From: Chloroflexia bacterium
GTDB taxonomy: Bacteria > Chloroflexota > Chloroflexia > Thermomicrobiales > UBA6265
DNA length: 18,814 nucleotides
Direction: 5' to 3'
NCBI GenBank assembly: GCA_013694885.1
Contig: JACDBO010000402.1
Coordinates: forward strand, 1-18,814
In this document: piece by piece, positions 6,451 through 13,993 of the stretch
How positions within the stretch are numbered: the first letter of the stretch is position 1
Layout: every line of letters starts with the position of its first letter
The notes under the pieces: generated by a model
Seen by the model: only the letters and a program-made list of their open reading frames with translations
Told to the model about the DNA's origin: nothing
Databases searched by the model: none
Made by a program: the position numbers and the translations under genes

Positions 6451-7806
6451 CTACCCCTCGATTGCCGAGAGCGCGTCGATCACCGGTTGCGCTTCGGATT
6501 CGAGCTGGCCCTGAATCTCCTCGAACGTCGCCTGGACTTCGGCCTGGTTGACCGTGATTCGCTCCAGACCGTCGCCGATGATGCGGTCGCCGCCGGGAAT
6601 GTAGATCCGCGCCGGGTCCTGCGGCTTGGTCGTCTCGAGCTGCTGCACCGCCGTCTGGAACAATGGGTTTGTCTTATAGTACTCCGTCATCTCCGGGCTG
6701 GCGATGGCCGACTTGCGGACCGGCATGTAGCCGGTGTTCTGCGACCAGAACGTCGTGATCTCCGGCGAGGTCGCGAAGGCGATGTACTTGAAGGCCGCCT
6801 CCTGCTGCTCCGGTGGCGCGGTCGCCAGGATCGCCATGCCGGCGCCGCCGGTCGGGCAACCGGGGTTCGTCTCGGCCGGCAGGAACCCGTTGCCGAACTC
6901 GAACGTCGCCTCGGTCGTGAGGCGCCCGAGCGTACCGGTCGACTGCATGATCGACGACGTGACCCCGTTCAAGAAGTCCAGCACGCGGTCCTGCGACGGA
7001 GCCGCCCAGCCGTCGACGACCGTCGAGCGGAGCCACTCGCCCGCGGCGATGCTGTTCGGCTCGGTGATCTTGACGGCGAACTGGTCGTCGGAGAACTCGC
7101 CGCCGTGCGCCCAGACGGTGCCCTGAAAGTACCAGGAGATGAAATCAGCGGACGGTGGGTGGCTGAAGCCCCATCGGGAAACCTCGTTGCCGCTCTTCTT
7201 GACCAGCTTCGGTCCCCACTCAGCGAACTCGGTGTAGGTCTCGGGCGCGCGGTCGGGCAGCCCGGCCTCCTGCCACGCCTGCTTGTTGTAGTAGAAGAGC
7301 GGCGTCGAGCGGGCAAACGACATCCACCATTGCTGATCGTTGCGCTGCCCCTCGGTGAGAAACGAGTCGACGAAGTCGGTCGTGTCGAGTTCGTTCGCCG
7401 CGATGAAGTCGTCCATCGGCGCCAGAAACTCGCTGGTGTAGAACCGGAACCAGTTCGCCTCCGAGAGCAGCGAGAGAGCCGGCGTCTGACGGGCCTGGAG
7501 GGCCGCGCTCAGCTTCTGCGCCGTCTCATCGTAGGTGCCCTGGAACTCGTGCCGGAGCACAACATCTTGTTGCGACTCGTTGAAGCGACGGATGACCTCC
7601 TGCTCTGCCTCGCCGTTTGGCGTGCCCGTGCCCCAGGAACTCCAGAAGAGCACTTCCACCGCCGAACCGGTCTGACGGATAAAGGCAGGAGCGTCGAACG
7701 CGCGGCTGCTCTTGGAGACGCCGAGCGCGGCGGCCCCGGCGGCGGCGCCCGCCGCTCCCTTGAGCAGTGCGCGGCGACTGGTCGTGTGCTTCGCGTCGGA
7801 CATCAT
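6451..7806 (-). CDS. Carbohydrate ABC transporter substrate-binding protein (family 1, UgpB/MalE-like)
   Basis: This 451-residue protein is predicted to bind a sugar or sugar-like solute outside the membrane and feed the two permeases encoded upstream. The start is ATG 7806, with a perfect AGGAGG (on plus, CCTCCT at 7814-7819) seven bases before it; the frame open to 7932 is rejected. A Tat signal is clear: TSRRALLKG (9-17) followed by an Ala/Gly-rich hydrophobic core. The mature domain begins VEVLFWSSWGTGTPNGEAEQEVIRRFNES, shown here as VEVLFWSSWG at about 50-59, typical of family 1 binding proteins, and GGAGMAILATAPPEQQEAAF near 320-340 matches the conserved late region. It is the last gene of its cassette, whereas binding proteins usually come first. 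The ligand is unknown; sugar, glycerol-3-phosphate ester or oligosaccharide are all possible. Confidence 0.87.
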   Translation of the reverse strand: MMSDAKHTTSRRALLKGAAGAAAGAAALGVSKSSRAFDAPAFIRQTGSAVEVLFWSSWGTGTPNGEAEQEVIRRFNESQQDVVLRHEFQGTYDETAQKLSAALQARQTPALSLLSEANWFRFYTSEFLAPMDDFIAANELDTTDFVDSFLTEGQRNDQQWWMSFARSTPLFYYNKQAWQEAGLPDRAPETYTEFAEWGPKLVKKSGNEVSRWGFSHPPSADFISWYFQGTVWAHGGEFSDDQFAVKITEPNSIAAGEWLRSTVVDGWAAPSQDRVLDFLNGVTSSIMQSTGTLGRLTTEATFEFGNGFLPAETNPGCPTGGAGMAILATAPPEQQEAAFKYIAFATSPEITTFWSQNTGYMPVRKSAIASPEMTEYYKTNPLFQTAVQQLETTKPQDPARIYIPGGDRIIGDGLERITVNQAEVQATFEEIQGQLESEAQPVIDALSAIEG

Positions 7807-7877
7807 GGTTGATCCTCCTCGATCGTTGGCGTACCCGGATGTCACGGCGACATCACGGAGGGACCCCCTGGTTGGTC

Positions 7878-7896
7878 GGCGGCTCCTCCAGCCGCC
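7878..7896 (-). promoter_or_regulatory. Hairpin in the permease to binding-protein spacer
   Basis: GGCGGCT (7878-7884) and AGCCGCC (7890-7896) pair perfectly around a five-base loop, in the 172-base gap before the binding-protein gene on the minus strand. No T-run follows on either strand, so it is not an obvious intrinsic terminator. It may stabilise the separate binding-protein message or cause partial termination. I saw no convincing promoter in the rest of the gap. Confidence 0.4.
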
Positions 7897-7978
7897 ATCT
7901 TCCGCGATGGTTCGTCGCGGCAGCTTACGCAAGCGTTAAGCCGTGTCCTCCTCCTTCCGGCTCCCGGGCAACCCACGA

Positions 7979-8845
7979 TCACCCCTTCGTTGCGCCGGCA
8001 GTCAGACCCTCGATGATGTAGCGCTGCGCCCAGAGATAAACGACAACCAACGGCAGGACCACGAAGACTGTCGCCGCCATGATCACGCCCCACTGGTTGT
8101 TGCCCTCGCTGTCGAAGAGATAGGTAATGCCGACAGGGAGCGTGCGCATCTCGGACGTCGTGGTGATGACCAGGGGCCAGAGATAGTCGTTCCATTTCGC
8201 CACGAGCGAGATGAGGGCGAAGGTCACGAGCACCGGCCGAGCCATCGGCAGCACGATCTCCCACAACGTCCGCAGATGACCGGCCCCGTCGACCCTCGCG
8301 GCGTCGAGCACCTCACGCGGCATCCCCAGAAAGCTCTGGCGCAGCAAGAAGGTACCGAACGCGACCGAGGCTCCGGGGAGGATGATCGCCTGATACGTAT
8401 TGATCCAACTCTCGCCGAAGAGCTCGAAGATGGTCGAGCCGAAGAAGATGTAGTTCGGCAGGACCGTGACCTGCGCCGGGATCATCAGTGATGCGAGCAG
8501 GATCACGAAGATGACATTCTTGAACGGGAAGCGGAGATAGGCGAGGGCGTAGGCGCTCAACGTCGCGTTGATGATCTCAAGTGCCGAGCCGGCTAACGTC
8601 GTGACGATGCTGTTGAAATAGAACCGGCCGAATGGGGCCGCATTCCAGGCGGTCGTGAAGTTCTCCCATTGCGGACTGGTCGGCAGCCATTGCGGTGGGA
8701 AGGTGTAGATCTCCTGGTTCGTCTTCAACGACCCCGAGACCATCCAGAACACCGGTGCGCCGATCACGAAGAGCAACAGCGCCATCGCGGCATACCCCGC
8801 CAGTCGCTGAAGTCGCATCCGGAAGGGCTGGGACCGGTTAGGCAT
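7979..8845 (-). CDS. Carbohydrate ABC transporter permease (UgpE/MalG-like)
   Basis: This 288-residue inner-membrane protein is one half of the channel of the sugar importer. Six hydrophobic helices are visible, the first at about 16-36 (AAMALLLFVIGAPVFWMV). The EAA loop reads GMPREVLDAARVDGAGHLRT, and the C-terminal YIIEGLTAGATKG is typical of the MalG/UgpE branch. Its ATG (8845) lies inside the end of the preceding permease gene, an 8-base overlap that indicates translational coupling. Together the two permeases should form a heterodimer. No ATP-binding gene accompanies the cassette. Confidence 0.9.
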   Translation of the reverse strand: MPNRSQPFRMRLQRLAGYAAMALLLFVIGAPVFWMVSGSLKTNQEIYTFPPQWLPTSPQWENFTTAWNAAPFGRFYFNSIVTTLAGSALEIINATLSAYALAYLRFPFKNVIFVILLASLMIPAQVTVLPNYIFFGSTIFELFGESWINTYQAIILPGASVAFGTFLLRQSFLGMPREVLDAARVDGAGHLRTLWEIVLPMARPVLVTFALISLVAKWNDYLWPLVITTTSEMRTLPVGITYLFDSEGNNQWGVIMAATVFVVLPLVVVYLWAQRYIIEGLTAGATKG

Positions 8846-9788
8846 AGTGGACCTTCCGCTCCGAGTAGCGAAGTTGGACCAGCGTCACCACCATCATCAA
8901 CACGAACAGGACCAGTGCGGCGGCCGCCGCGCGCCCGGCGTTGGAGCGCTGGAATGCCTCGTCCCAGACGTAGTAGACGAGGGTGTTGGTGGCGTCGACC
9001 GGTCCGCCGCGCGTCATCACCCGGATGATGTCGAACGACTGGAACGTGCTCAGGATCGAGGTCACCACCAAGAAAAAGGAGATCGGCGAGAGCATCGGCA
9101 CGGTCACGGAGCGAAAACGCCACCATGCGTTGGCGCCGTCGACCTTGGCGGCATCGTAGAGGTCGCGCGGGATGCCCTGCAGACCGGCGAGATAGATGAC
9201 GGCGGCGAAGCCGAGGTTCTTCCAGACGTAGACGATGATGATTGCCGGCATGGCCCACTCGGGTCGGTTCAGCCAGTCCGGCGAGCCGATGTTGAACCAG
9301 CCCAAAATCTGGGCGAGTAAGCCGAAACGAGGGTCGAAGATGTAGGCCCAGACGATACCGATCGCCGCGCCGCTGAGCAGAGTCGGCGCGAAGACGATGG
9401 CGCGGGTCGCGTCTCGTCCCCGCAGCGGCTGATTCAGCAGCAGGGCGACGACGAGGCCGAGCACCAGCGAGAGACCGACCGCCGCGCCGGTGAAGTAGAA
9501 CGTGTTGATGAGAACCTGGCGGAACACGCCGTCTTCGAGGAGATAGCGAAAGTTGTCCAGACCGACATCGGTGCGCCGCGGCGAGAGCATGTTCCACCGC
9601 TGCGTACTGAGACGGACGTTCTCGATCATTGGCCAGTACGTAAAGAGACCGAAGATGACCAGATTTGGACCGATGAAGAGCAGAAACAGCAACCACTCCC
9701 GGGCGGCGAGACTTCGCATTTGCCAACGACTCCCGACCACGGGAGCGCTTGTCGCCGTCGATGGCGCTATGTCGGTGCCGCTCGTCAT
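8838..9788 (-). CDS. Carbohydrate ABC transporter permease (UgpA/MalF-like)
   Basis: This 316-residue inner-membrane protein is the first gene of the minus-strand sugar transporter cassette. After a soluble tail of about 30 residues, a hydrophobic helix (LLFLLFIGPNLVIFGLFTYW, about 33-52) opens a six-helix permease domain. The EAA loop is GIPRDLYDAAKVDGANAWWR. MTRGGPVDATNTLVYYVWDEAF near 255-275 matches the MalF/UgpA class (quoted here only for its GGP and TLV landmarks). The start is ATG 9788, with GGAGGG four bases upstream. The 132-base gap to the divergent tsaB gene should hold the cassette promoter, but I could not identify convincing boxes. Order permease, permease, binding protein is unusual. 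Confidence 0.9.
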   Translation of the reverse strand: MTSGTDIAPSTATSAPVVGSRWQMRSLAAREWLLFLLFIGPNLVIFGLFTYWPMIENVRLSTQRWNMLSPRRTDVGLDNFRYLLEDGVFRQVLINTFYFTGAAVGLSLVLGLVVALLLNQPLRGRDATRAIVFAPTLLSGAAIGIVWAYIFDPRFGLLAQILGWFNIGSPDWLNRPEWAMPAIIIVYVWKNLGFAAVIYLAGLQGIPRDLYDAAKVDGANAWWRFRSVTVPMLSPISFFLVVTSILSTFQSFDIIRVMTRGGPVDATNTLVYYVWDEAFQRSNAGRAAAAALVLFVLMMVVTLVQLRYSERKVHYA

Positions 9789-9920
9789 GCGTCCCTCCCC
9801 ACGTCGGTCACCGCCTGGACGATTCGCGCCGCGCGTACAATCCTTCCGGCGGCGCCGATCCAGACAATCGCCAGTATCGACGACGGACTACCGGAGCATG
9901 ATAGGTGGTTATTAACATAC

Positions 9921-10652
9921 ATGGTTGACCCGCCGCGGGACAACACCACCGGTTCGATCGAGCGAGACAGCGAGCGCTGGCTGCTCGCCATCGACACCTC
10001 GACCGATCAAGCCGGGATCGCGCTCACCGACGGCGAACGGGTCGCCGAGCTCGGCTGGTCCGCCGGTCGGACGCAGACGGTGACGGTGCTGCCGGAGATC
10101 GAGCGGATGCTGCGGACCGCCGGGATCGACCGGCGAATGCTTGGAGCGGTCGCCGTCGCGACCGGCCCAGGTACCTTCACTGGGCTTCGCGTTGGCCTCA
10201 GCCTGGCCAAAGGACTCGTCATCGCCCTGGACGTGGCGCTCCTCGGCGTCCCCACCCTCGACATCGCCGCCGCGCCTTACGCCGCGGCCGGGACATCGGT
10301 CGTGGTCGCACTGGCCGCTGGTCGGAGCCGCATTGTCTGGGCATCCTACGGGCCCACCGCTGGCGAGTTCGGGCGTCACCACGGTCCGGTCAACACCCGG
10401 ATCGACGACCTCGCCGCCTGGCTGCGCGACCGACCCGATCTGCTCGTCACCGGCGAGCTTGACCCGGCCGCGCGCTCCGTACTGCTCGCCGCTGGGCACA
10501 GGCGAATCGAGGACATGCTCCTCTCGCGGCGCCGTCCGGCCGCTCTCGCCGCGATCGCCTGGCGCCGCTGGCAAACCGGCGATGTCGACGACTCAGTTAC
10601 GCTTGAACCGTTCTACCTCCACGCCGCCCGGCCGATGTCGTCGCATCCTTGA
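9921..10652 (+). CDS. tsaB: tRNA t6A biosynthesis protein TsaB
   Basis: TsaB is the non-catalytic ASKHA-fold partner that scaffolds TsaD and TsaE in making threonylcarbamoyl-A37 in tRNA. The 243-residue protein has the classic start of the domain, WLLAIDTSTDQAGIAL (20-35), and the family signature VATGPGTFTGLRVGLSLAKG (79-98). The start is taken at ATG 9921; the frame remains open upstream to 9720, but that part overlaps the divergent permease gene and has no homologous content. The first 18 or so residues are an extra charged tail before the fold, and no clear ribosome-binding site is seen, so a later start is possible. It stands 3.5 kb from tsaE, separated by the sugar transporter cassette. 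Confidence 0.92.
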   Translation: MVDPPRDNTTGSIERDSERWLLAIDTSTDQAGIALTDGERVAELGWSAGRTQTVTVLPEIERMLRTAGIDRRMLGAVAVATGPGTFTGLRVGLSLAKGLVIALDVALLGVPTLDIAAAPYAAAGTSVVVALAAGRSRIVWASYGPTAGEFGRHHGPVNTRIDDLAAWLRDRPDLLVTGELDPAARSVLLAAGHRRIEDMLLSRRRPAALAAIAWRRWQTGDVDDSVTLEPFYLHAARPMSSHP

Positions 10653-10691
10653 GTCGCCACTGAGAACGCGCCGAAACAGTGAAATCGTTGG

Positions 10692-10700
10692 TGCTATGCT
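10692..10700 (+). promoter_or_regulatory. Possible extended -10 promoter element
   Basis: TGCTATGCT is an extended -10 box (TG, one base, TATGCT) 37 bases before the start of the secreted-protein gene. I found no matching -35 element, which extended -10 promoters can lack. AAGGGG (10728-10733) provides the ribosome-binding site downstream. Confidence 0.35.
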
Positions 10701-10737
10701 GCGTCCAAGTACTACCGTTCCGGTGTAAGGGGCAGGC

Positions 10738-11325
10738 ATGGTTCGCGCGCTGTTTCGAGGGTTCGTCCTGATCGCGATGGTGGCAGCTGGCCTCGCGATC
10801 GACCCCTGGCGCGCCAATGCTGAGCACGAGAGCACGAATGTCCTCACCTTTGCTTCCGCAACCGATGCCCCCTTGCCAGATGCCACCGGCGACGGGGTAA
10901 TCGAGTTCAACGGTCTGACCGATCCTCAGGCCACGCGCTGGACAGCCACATTCTCGTTTGCCGGGCTCGAACCCGGCGCCTCGTACACCGTCGTCGTGCA
11001 GGGCCGCTTCGGCGACGACGGGACGACCGATGCCACGGCCTGGACGCCGATCTGTGCCTTTCAAGCCGGTGCCGGTGGGATCGGCGGGTGCTGGCACTAT
11101 TTTGTCGAGCTTCGCCGCCTCGGCGTCGTCCAGCTCCGCCAGGGTGACGGCGATGGTCTGCCCGTCCTCCAGGCCACCCGTGCCGCCGACCAGCCCGGCA
11201 TAATCGAGAGCGTTCCCAATCCCTTCTCGCCAGCGCCGACGCCGGCACCGACGACCAGCCCCGTCGCCAGCCCCGGCTCGGGGTCAGACGCTGACCCCGA
11301 GCCTCGCCGTCCGTCGTTCCATTGA
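10738..11325 (+). CDS. Secreted protein of unknown function
   Basis: I do not recognise this 195-residue protein. It has a convincing Sec-type signal peptide (MVRALFRG, hydrophobic FVLIAMVAAGLAI, then ANA as cleavage site near residue 29). The mature part (about 30-155) is rich in beta-type residues with GLEPGASYTVVVQGRFGDDG, which suggests a small beta-sandwich extracellular domain. Two cysteines, PICAF and GGCWHYF, lie 15 residues or fewer apart and could form a disulfide. From about residue 157 the chain becomes Pro/Thr/Ser-rich and then charged, resembling a surface linker tail with no membrane anchor. It stands alone between tsaB and the sigma factor gene. A 13-bp hairpin is encoded in its last 50 bases. 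Confidence 0.7.
   Translation: MVRALFRGFVLIAMVAAGLAIDPWRANAEHESTNVLTFASATDAPLPDATGDGVIEFNGLTDPQATRWTATFSFAGLEPGASYTVVVQGRFGDDGTTDATAWTPICAFQAGAGGIGGCWHYFVELRRLGVVQLRQGDGDGLPVLQATRAADQPGIIESVPNPFSPAPTPAPTTSPVASPGSGSDADPEPRRPSFH
11275..11303 (+). terminator. Perfect 13-bp hairpin within the 3' end of the secreted-protein gene
   Basis: GGCTCGGGGTCAG (11275-11287) and CTGACCCCGAGCC (11291-11303) pair perfectly around ACG. The hairpin lies inside the coding region, encoding the Gly/Ser/Asp/Pro tail, and ends 22 bases before the stop codon's last base. It lacks a T-run. It could be a factor-independent pause site or an RNA 3'-end protector, and its presence may explain the odd tail sequence. Confidence 0.45.
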
Positions 11326-11494
11326 ACGGCTGAACGGCGACAATCCATGTCGTCGTCGTCACCAGCCTCATCCGCGGAGGGTATCGACCACGCCGGTGAA
11401 TCCGTTCGCGCCTCGCCGGGATAATGCGGACAAGCGGTGGTAGATTGCGTCGTGTCTCAGGGCGGGGGGAAGGTGAGCGGGGCAAAGGGCGTCG

Positions 11495-12079
11495 GTGGAC
11501 GGACCGAAACACGACCAGGAACTGATTGACCGGGTGGTCGCTGGCGATCTGGAGGCCTTCGAGGCCCTCTACGACCGTCACGCTGACGTCGTGTTTCGCT
11601 ATCTGGTCCGGGTGATGGGCGACCGGCAGATCGCGGAGAATCTCCTCCAGGAGGCATTCGTCCGCGCCTGGCGGCACGCGCCCACGTACCGAGCCGAACG
11701 TGGCCAGGTGCGGTCCTGGCTCTTCGGTATCGCCCATCATGTTGCACTGCACGAGCTGCGGAGTCAGCGCCGGCGGCCACAAGGCATTCAACTCGCCGGC
11801 GACCGAGACGCACAGGCCGCGGTGGAACGGGTGCGGGAGCCGGCGCCCGGTCCAGCAGAGGCGGCGTGGGCCGCGGTCCGTCGTGCTGACTTGGTGCGCG
11901 CCCTCGACCAACTGCCACCGAACCAGCGTCAGGTGATCGAGCTCTACGCGATCGGCTACACCCAGAGCGAAATCGCCACCTCGACCGACCATCCCCTGGG
12001 AACCGTCAAGACATGGATGCGACGGGGGTTGCTCCACCTCCGAGAGACGCTGGAGCGCGAAGGGTTCGACGCCACATGA
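11495..12079 (+). CDS. ECF-family RNA polymerase sigma factor
   Basis: This 194-residue regulator directs RNA polymerase to a small stress or envelope regulon. Region 2 spans about residues 10-80 (DRVVAGDLEAFEALYDRHA, then AENLLQEAFVRAWRHA, RSWLFGIAHH), and region 4 about 135-188 (LDQLPPNQRQVIEL, YTQSEIATSTDHPLGTVKTW). An unusually Pro/Ala/Arg-rich linker (about 92-130) joins them. The start is GTG 11495, the only usable codon after an in-frame stop at 11474-11476, with AAAGGG at 11484-11489. The next gene, its anti-sigma factor, overlaps by ATGA, so both are made together. I could not identify an autoregulated ECF promoter in the 169 bases upstream. Confidence 0.93.
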   Translation: MDGPKHDQELIDRVVAGDLEAFEALYDRHADVVFRYLVRVMGDRQIAENLLQEAFVRAWRHAPTYRAERGQVRSWLFGIAHHVALHELRSQRRRPQGIQLAGDRDAQAAVERVREPAPGPAEAAWAAVRRADLVRALDQLPPNQRQVIELYAIGYTQSEIATSTDHPLGTVKTWMRRGLLHLRETLEREGFDAT

Positions 12080-12876
12080 ACGGCGAAGCGACGACCGCCC
12101 ACGAAGATATCCTCGAGATGCTCCCGGATTACGCCGTCGGGGCGCTCGACGAAGGTGCGAGCGAGCTGATAGCGCGACACCTGGACGACTGCGCGCCATG
12201 CCGTGACGAGTTGACCGCGCTGCTGGAGATGATCGGGCTCCTCACCGTCACCGTGCCGCCTCGCCCCGAGGTGAAAGCGGCGCTGATCGCCCGCGTCGCC
12301 GCCGAGCTGCGAACCGCGCCAGCCGCCACCACCTCACCGGCGCCCGACCCGACACCCATCGAAGTCGCGCCCGCATCGCCGAGCGACCGGGTTCGACCGA
12401 TGCGCCCGGCGCGGTTGCCACTCTGGGCCGGTCTGGCTGCCGCACTGATCTTGCTCGTCGGGCTCGGTGCGTGGAACCTCTCCCTCCAACGGCAGCTCGA
12501 TGAGCGCCCGAGCGTTGACGGGTTCATTGGGGATACGGCCGAGGTCCATCCGCTGACCGACAGCCAGCTCTCCCCGCCGGCCTCCGGGGTGCTCATCGTG
12601 GAACCGGAAAGCGACGAGGCACTGCTGATCGCGCACGGCTTGCCCGCCATCCCCGCCGATCAACGCCTCCAGGTCTGGCTGTTCACCGCAACGGGGGAGC
12701 GCATCAGCGCCGGGTTGCTGACCGCGAATCAGGACGGGCACGTCGACTCGCGCATTCAAGCCCCCGCGCCGCTCGAAAACTACGTGGCGGTTGCTATCTC
12801 CGCCGAGGCGGCCGCTGGCAGCTCCAGCCCCACGACGCAGCTCCTCCTCGGCGGATGGTTGCCAGCCGACCGATGA
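12076..12876 (+). CDS. Membrane anti-sigma factor (zinc-finger N-terminus, RskA-like C-terminus)
   Basis: This 266-residue protein should hold the preceding sigma factor inactive at the membrane until a signal triggers release. The N-terminus carries a zinc-binding anti-sigma motif, H35-x3-C39-x2-C42 (HLDDCAPC). A Pro/Ala-rich linker follows, then one membrane helix (about 114-135, LPLWAGLAAALILLVGLGAW). The outer domain (about 160-266), with LLIAHGLPAIPADQRLQVWL and a final LLLGGWLP, matches anti-sigma-K factor RskA. The start is ATG 12076, overlapping the sigma stop; an open frame from 12013 is rejected. RskA-type factors are released by intramembrane proteolysis. The signal here is unknown. 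Confidence 0.9.
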   Translation: MNGEATTAHEDILEMLPDYAVGALDEGASELIARHLDDCAPCRDELTALLEMIGLLTVTVPPRPEVKAALIARVAAELRTAPAATTSPAPDPTPIEVAPASPSDRVRPMRPARLPLWAGLAAALILLVGLGAWNLSLQRQLDERPSVDGFIGDTAEVHPLTDSQLSPPASGVLIVEPESDEALLIAHGLPAIPADQRLQVWLFTATGERISAGLLTANQDGHVDSRIQAPAPLENYVAVAISAEAAAGSSSPTTQLLLGGWLPADR

Positions 12877-13039
12877 ACCAAATGAGCGCCGCCATGTCCG
12901 GCGTCGGCCGGGTGCGCACCGGCTCTGTGCGATGACCATGGTCGATCATGGCGCGCCAGGGTCTACTCGGGGATACTTAAGACATTGATTCGGCGCCCTC
13001 CCGTCATGCGGGACGGCCGAGATACGGGACGCTTCACCT

Positions 13040-13993
13040 TTGACGACCGGAACCTCTACCACCCCCACTATTTCCTCCCACCCCACGCACGAAGGGGTCG
13101 ACGAGCTTGAGGTCGCCCTGCGCGAACATCAGTACGTCGCGGATCGTGGCCTGGCAACCACCCTCTTCCTGACCCTGCGCCTAGGCAAACCGCTCCTGCT
13201 CGAAGGAGAAGCGGGCGTCGGCAAGACGGAGATCGCCAAGGTCCTCGCCGCCGTGCTCGACACCCCGCTGATCCGCCTCCAGTGCTACGAGGGACTCGAC
13301 ACCAGCTCGGCAATTTACGAATGGGACTATCCCCGCCAGATGCTCTACCTCCGCTCCCTCGAGGCTACGGGCGATCTGCACCGCGAGGAGATCCGGCGCG
13401 ACCTCTTCAGCGAGGAGTTTCTGCTCAAGCGTCCGCTGCTCCAGGCCATCGACGCCGCGCACGAGCGCTCTCCGGTCCTGCTCATCGACGAGATCGACCG
13501 CGCCGACCAGGAGCTGGAAGCGTTCCTGCTCGAGATCCTCTCCGACTTCCAGGTCACTGTGCCGGAGTTGGGAACACTCCGCGCCGAGCACGTCCCCGTC
13601 GTGATCCTGACCTCGAACCGGACACGCGAGATCCATGACGCGCTGAAACGCCGGTGTCTCTACTACTGGATCGACTTCCCGGATTATCAGAAAGAGCTGC
13701 GCATCCTCTCCACCAAAGTGCCGGATGCGCCGGAGCAACTGGCGCGGCAGATCTGCGCGTTCACGCAGGCGCTGCGCGAGGTCGACCTCTTCAAGTCGCC
13801 GGGGATGGCCGAGACCATCGACTGGGCCAATGCCCTGCTCGCGCTGGGCACGACCGAGTTGAACGACGACCTCGTCGAGCAAACCCTCGGTGTCGTGCTC
13901 AAATACCAGGAAGATGTCGAGAAGGTACGCGGTGATGTCGCCCACCAGATCGTATCGCGAGCCACCAATGCCGCCACAGCTCCGACCGCCTGA
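13040..13993 (+). CDS. MoxR-family AAA ATPase (CoxD-like)
   Basis: This 317-residue AAA+ ATPase probably acts as a chaperone in assembling a molybdenum hydroxylase, as CoxD does when sulfur and copper are inserted in CO dehydrogenase. Visible are Walker A GEAGVGKT (56-63), Walker B VLLIDE (146-151), sensor 1 TSNRT (191-195) and arginines R204/R205 at the expected finger position. The start is TTG 13040: no ATG or GTG occurs between the in-frame stop at 12986-12988 and this codon, and the next Met is about 100 residues in. The ribosome-binding site is weak (GGGA, 13026-13029). The 163-base gap upstream has small palindromes (for example GGTGCGCACC at 12911-12920) but no promoter I trust. The VWA gene overlaps its 3' end, the usual CoxD-CoxE pairing. 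Confidence 0.88.
   Translation: MTTGTSTTPTISSHPTHEGVDELEVALREHQYVADRGLATTLFLTLRLGKPLLLEGEAGVGKTEIAKVLAAVLDTPLIRLQCYEGLDTSSAIYEWDYPRQMLYLRSLEATGDLHREEIRRDLFSEEFLLKRPLLQAIDAAHERSPVLLIDEIDRADQELEAFLLEILSDFQVTVPELGTLRAEHVPVVILTSNRTREIHDALKRRCLYYWIDFPDYQKELRILSTKVPDAPEQLARQICAFTQALREVDLFKSPGMAETIDWANALLALGTTELNDDLVEQTLGVVLKYQEDVEKVRGDVAHQIVSRATNAATAPTA

Noticed and set aside
6292..7812. Long plus-strand open frame opposite the sugar-binding protein gene
   Set aside because: It is Arg/Leu/Gly-rich antisense shadow of a well-supported minus-strand gene, without family motifs; long antisense frames are common at this GC content.
7871..7882. GTTGGTCGGC, similar to the right half of the P1/P2 operator
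   Set aside because: There is no matching ATTCCGA half at the required distance, and no promoter boxes align.
12932..12988. Small open frame (about 18 codons) after the anti-sigma gene
   Set aside because: No ribosome-binding site or recognisable product; the region is more simply a leader or terminator with short palindromes.
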